32,939 bases of DNA from an uncultured Chloroflexota bacterium (lineage in GTDB: Bacteria; Chloroflexota; Anaerolineae; Anaerolineales; Villigracilaceae), in the NCBI GenBank assembly GCA_903914955.1, contig CAIWRB010000156.1:1-32939 (forward strand), in the 5' to 3' direction. The notes beneath the pieces were generated by a model. That model was not told where the DNA came from. It did no database searches and worked only from the letters and a program-made list of their open reading frames with translations. The translations under genes and the position numbers were made by a program. Shown here one piece after another: positions 31,093-32,939 of this stretch. Every line of letters starts with the position of its first letter. Within the stretch, counting starts at the first letter, position 1.

Positions 31093-31138
31093 CTGGAGTC
31101 CGAGAGGTCACTGTCGGACTCCAGAATATTTTTTTATT
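31093..31138 (+). terminator. terminator after 59-residue protein
   Basis: CTGGAGTCCGA (31093-31103) and TCGGACTCCAG (31114-31124) form a perfect 11-pair stem, followed by aatattttttt. Confidence 0.93.
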
Positions 31139-31155
31139 ATATAGAAGTAGTTGAC

Positions 31156-32793
31156 ATGCGCCTCATAAACATCCGATTCATTCTCGCGTGGTTATTTGGA
31201 CTCCCCTTTACCTATTATTTGCTCGGATTCCTGGGCAATTTTTATTCCACCTATTTTGAAATAATTCTGCTTGCACTCTTGATCCATATTGGTACAGGTT
31301 TATTTTTTTATTACCTTCAAAGCAGGCTCATCAGGTTATTCAGATCCAAAACTGCTGACTTCGGCATTGTCATCGCTTTATTCATTCCATTGTCAGTTTT
31401 TGTGTTTGGGATATTTAAATTGGTGGGACAATTCCCAAGCTTGTTTGACTCATCTTTTTTCCAGCTCAAAGCAGGCCAATTCATCTACTTTATTCTTGCG
31501 ATCATTCCATCCTTACCATTGTGCTTGTGGACCATATCCTTCGCAAAAGAAAAAAAGCTGCATGAAACCTCCTTCTATAAATTTGTAGACAAAAACCTGC
31601 CCGGCATAATTCTTGCAGCTTTCTTCTTTTCTGTTTACCTCATCCTTGCCTCCATTTTCAACCGCCCCATATTTGATGTTGATGACATTTTCTTCGACTC
31701 AGATGGCCTGCTCTGGCGCACTCGCTTTGTCACAGCAGATTATCGCGATTACTACTGGCGCTCAGTGCACCCTTTTGTGCTATTGATCATCAGACCAATA
31801 ATTACGATGATCTCTTTTCTCTTGAAAGGCGATAAACTCGCTGCGTCTTTTGTATTAACAGCATTTTCGGGAGCGCTTTGTGTTTTTCTGGCCTGGTATT
31901 TTGTAAAACTTACCGTTGGAAATTCAACTTATGCATTGTTGATCGCCTCTCTACTGGGCGCATCTGCTGCACATCTGGTCTTCGGCTCCTTGCTTGAGAC
32001 TTATATCTTCCTTGCCGCAGTGATCATGATCTTCCTCGTTTTGCTGGTCAAGGACAAGCCATTGCCTGTATTGATACTGATGGGCGCGATATCATTTGGA
32101 ATTACGATCACGAACTTCATTCAAACCGCCATAGCTTTTATTTTTGTAAAACGCAATTTCTGGCTTTGGGTTAAATACGGCCTGATCGTCGGATCGCTAG
32201 TCTTCCCGTTATCATTGCTTAATAATCTGGTATACCCCGAATCCCAACCATATTTTTTCCTACCATCCAGTTTCACCACAGAAGTGCACAATACCTTCGC
32301 TCCTACTGTTCAGCGCGCTTCAGCAACTGTACGGGTCATGGCCCTGCATAGCATCGTCGCGCCTGATCCATTAATTCTTGAAGAAGAAATTCCCTTCCTA
32401 AAAGTCTGGATATTCAAGGCTGATCCCATGCGTTTAAGCAAATACGAAACCTGGTTCGGCAAAACGCTGGCTTTTTTCTGGCTTGGTTTGGTTTTATTGG
32501 GCGGATTACTTTTCTTGAAGAATTTGAAAAATCAGGATAACCGTTTCCCCTTTGCCTTTATTTTGATCTTGCTCTTCAATCTAGCGCTTCATTTACGTTA
32601 TGGCAAAGACCTCTTTCTCTACTCTACAAACTGGACTTATGCCATTATCCTTTTTCTCGCACTCGCATGGCAAGAACTTGCGAACAAAAGATGGTTTCAA
32701 ATCACTTTACTCGCATTCATCATACTTTTACTTGCCAATAATTCCCGCTTGGTATGGACCATGTTAAGCACATCGGCTTTACATATTAAATAA
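31156..32793 (+). CDS. GT-C-like polytopic membrane protein
   Basis: This 545-residue integral membrane protein has about 12 predicted helices. An acidic segment D-V-D-D-I-F-F-D-S-D-G (174-184) lies in the loop after an early helix, resembling the D/E-rich first loop of GT-C glycosyltransferases that use lipid-linked sugars. No direct homolog is recognised, so the assignment is by architecture. A glycosylation or lipid/polysaccharide role at the envelope is inference. The ATG has no clear SD. It follows a terminator, so it is a separate transcript, and ends 16 bases before the group II intron. Confidence 0.65.
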   Translation: MRLINIRFILAWLFGLPFTYYLLGFLGNFYSTYFEIILLALLIHIGTGLFFYYLQSRLIRLFRSKTADFGIVIALFIPLSVFVFGIFKLVGQFPSLFDSSFFQLKAGQFIYFILAIIPSLPLCLWTISFAKEKKLHETSFYKFVDKNLPGIILAAFFFSVYLILASIFNRPIFDVDDIFFDSDGLLWRTRFVTADYRDYYWRSVHPFVLLIIRPIITMISFLLKGDKLAASFVLTAFSGALCVFLAWYFVKLTVGNSTYALLIASLLGASAAHLVFGSLLETYIFLAAVIMIFLVLLVKDKPLPVLILMGAISFGITITNFIQTAIAFIFVKRNFWLWVKYGLIVGSLVFPLSLLNNLVYPESQPYFFLPSSFTTEVHNTFAPTVQRASATVRVMALHSIVAPDPLILEEEIPFLKVWIFKADPMRLSKYETWFGKTLAFFWLGLVLLGGLLFLKNLKNQDNRFPFAFILILLFNLALHLRYGKDLFLYSTNWTYAIILFLALAWQELANKRWFQITLLAFIILLLANNSRLVWTMLSTSALHIK

Positions 32794-32808
32794 TCCCAGC
32801 AGGTAACA

Positions 32809-32939
32809 ATCGAGTAGGGAGCGGCGGCTAGCCGCCCCCTCTCACACCACCGGACATGCGGGTCCGCATCCGGCGGTTCATTGAGAGTAGCGCAGATACT
32901 CTTGCGCTGGATTTTCTTCTGTCTCGTGCCGAGGACGGC
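32809..32939 (-). mobile_element. 3' end of a group II intron (domains V-VI), truncated by the window
   Basis: On the minus strand 32846-32878 forms a hairpin of the domain V type, ACCGCCGGATGCGG with GCATGTCCGGTGGT, with a two-base bulge. It contains CGC at the place of the catalytic triad, as in class C introns. The next segment is a domain VI-like stem ending CCTACTCGAT near 32809, a usual intron 3' end. The intron runs off the right edge and its reverse transcriptase should lie beyond. The class assignment is tentative. The flanking target sequence has not been checked. Confidence 0.6.
32878..32939 (-). CDS. possible C-terminal end of the intron-encoded protein, partial
   Basis: One minus-strand frame is open from the window edge to a TGA at 32878-32880, encoding a polar tail that ends E-Y-L-R-Y-S-Q. 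Its position just before domain V fits the end of a group II intron reverse transcriptase/maturase. The fragment is too short for domain recognition, and other frames are open here too, so this is weak. Confidence 0.3.
   Translation of the reverse strand, partial: RPRHETEENPAQEYLRYSQ

Noticed and set aside
1-32939. CRISPR array
   Set aside because: No regularly spaced direct repeats with unique spacers and no cas genes were seen.

Overview
The window looks like a chromosomal segment of a Chloroflexota bacterium, most likely class Anaerolineae. That assignment is inference from gene content and general protein character: small Flp pilins, a CpaE-like receiver protein, sortase, SpsC-free small conserved proteins, lipoproteins with Pro/Thr-rich linkers, a TGS-less ThrS and a C39/TPR protein. 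No marker search was possible. Gene density is high, most genes are housekeeping or accessory metabolism, and both window edges look like structured or mobile sequence rather than ordinary genes.

Layout. 1-397 has no credible gene but holds an inverted repeat. 398-770 carries tRNA-Gly(TCC) and a CAT-anticodon tRNA that resembles tRNA-Ile2, followed by a partial copy of that tRNA's 3' end. Next come a secreted polysaccharide deacetylase (+) and a minus-strand group of an inositol-monophosphatase-like enzyme, an arginase-family enzyme and imidazolonepropionase. 4.8-5.4 kb has two tiny, near-identical Flp pilin genes with duplicated leaders. 5.5-11.0 kb is a minus-strand run: MFS transporter, CcmC-like membrane protein, GNAT-like protein, Spinster-like MFS transporter and SbcD nuclease.

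11.1-15.9 kb is the most unusual part. Two paralogous small membrane-anchored proteins with a PepSY-like domain flank a minus-strand C39 peptidase/TPR pair, which looks like one gene split by a frameshift. The second paralog starts a tightly packed operon with a poly-glycine membrane protein, an ApbE-type flavin transferase and a four-histidine ferric-reductase-like membrane protein. Together these look like an uncharacterised extracytoplasmic flavin/heme electron-transfer module.

15.9-22.5 kb holds thrS with a T-box leader, tRNA-Val(GAC), a sortase with a small membrane protein, tRNA-Arg(GCG), surE and dnaK. 22.5-25.0 kb has three tandem paralogous lipoproteins with a LamG-like domain. Then comes ssrA (tmRNA, minus) and a plus-strand signalling operon: receiver/CpaE-like protein, Sir2 deacylase and GAF histidine kinase, overlapping each other, followed by an FHA protein with its own promoter. 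The window closes with an AI-2E-family permease, a 59-residue acidic protein, a GT-C-like membrane protein and, at the right edge on the minus strand, the 3' end (domains V and VI) of a group II intron.
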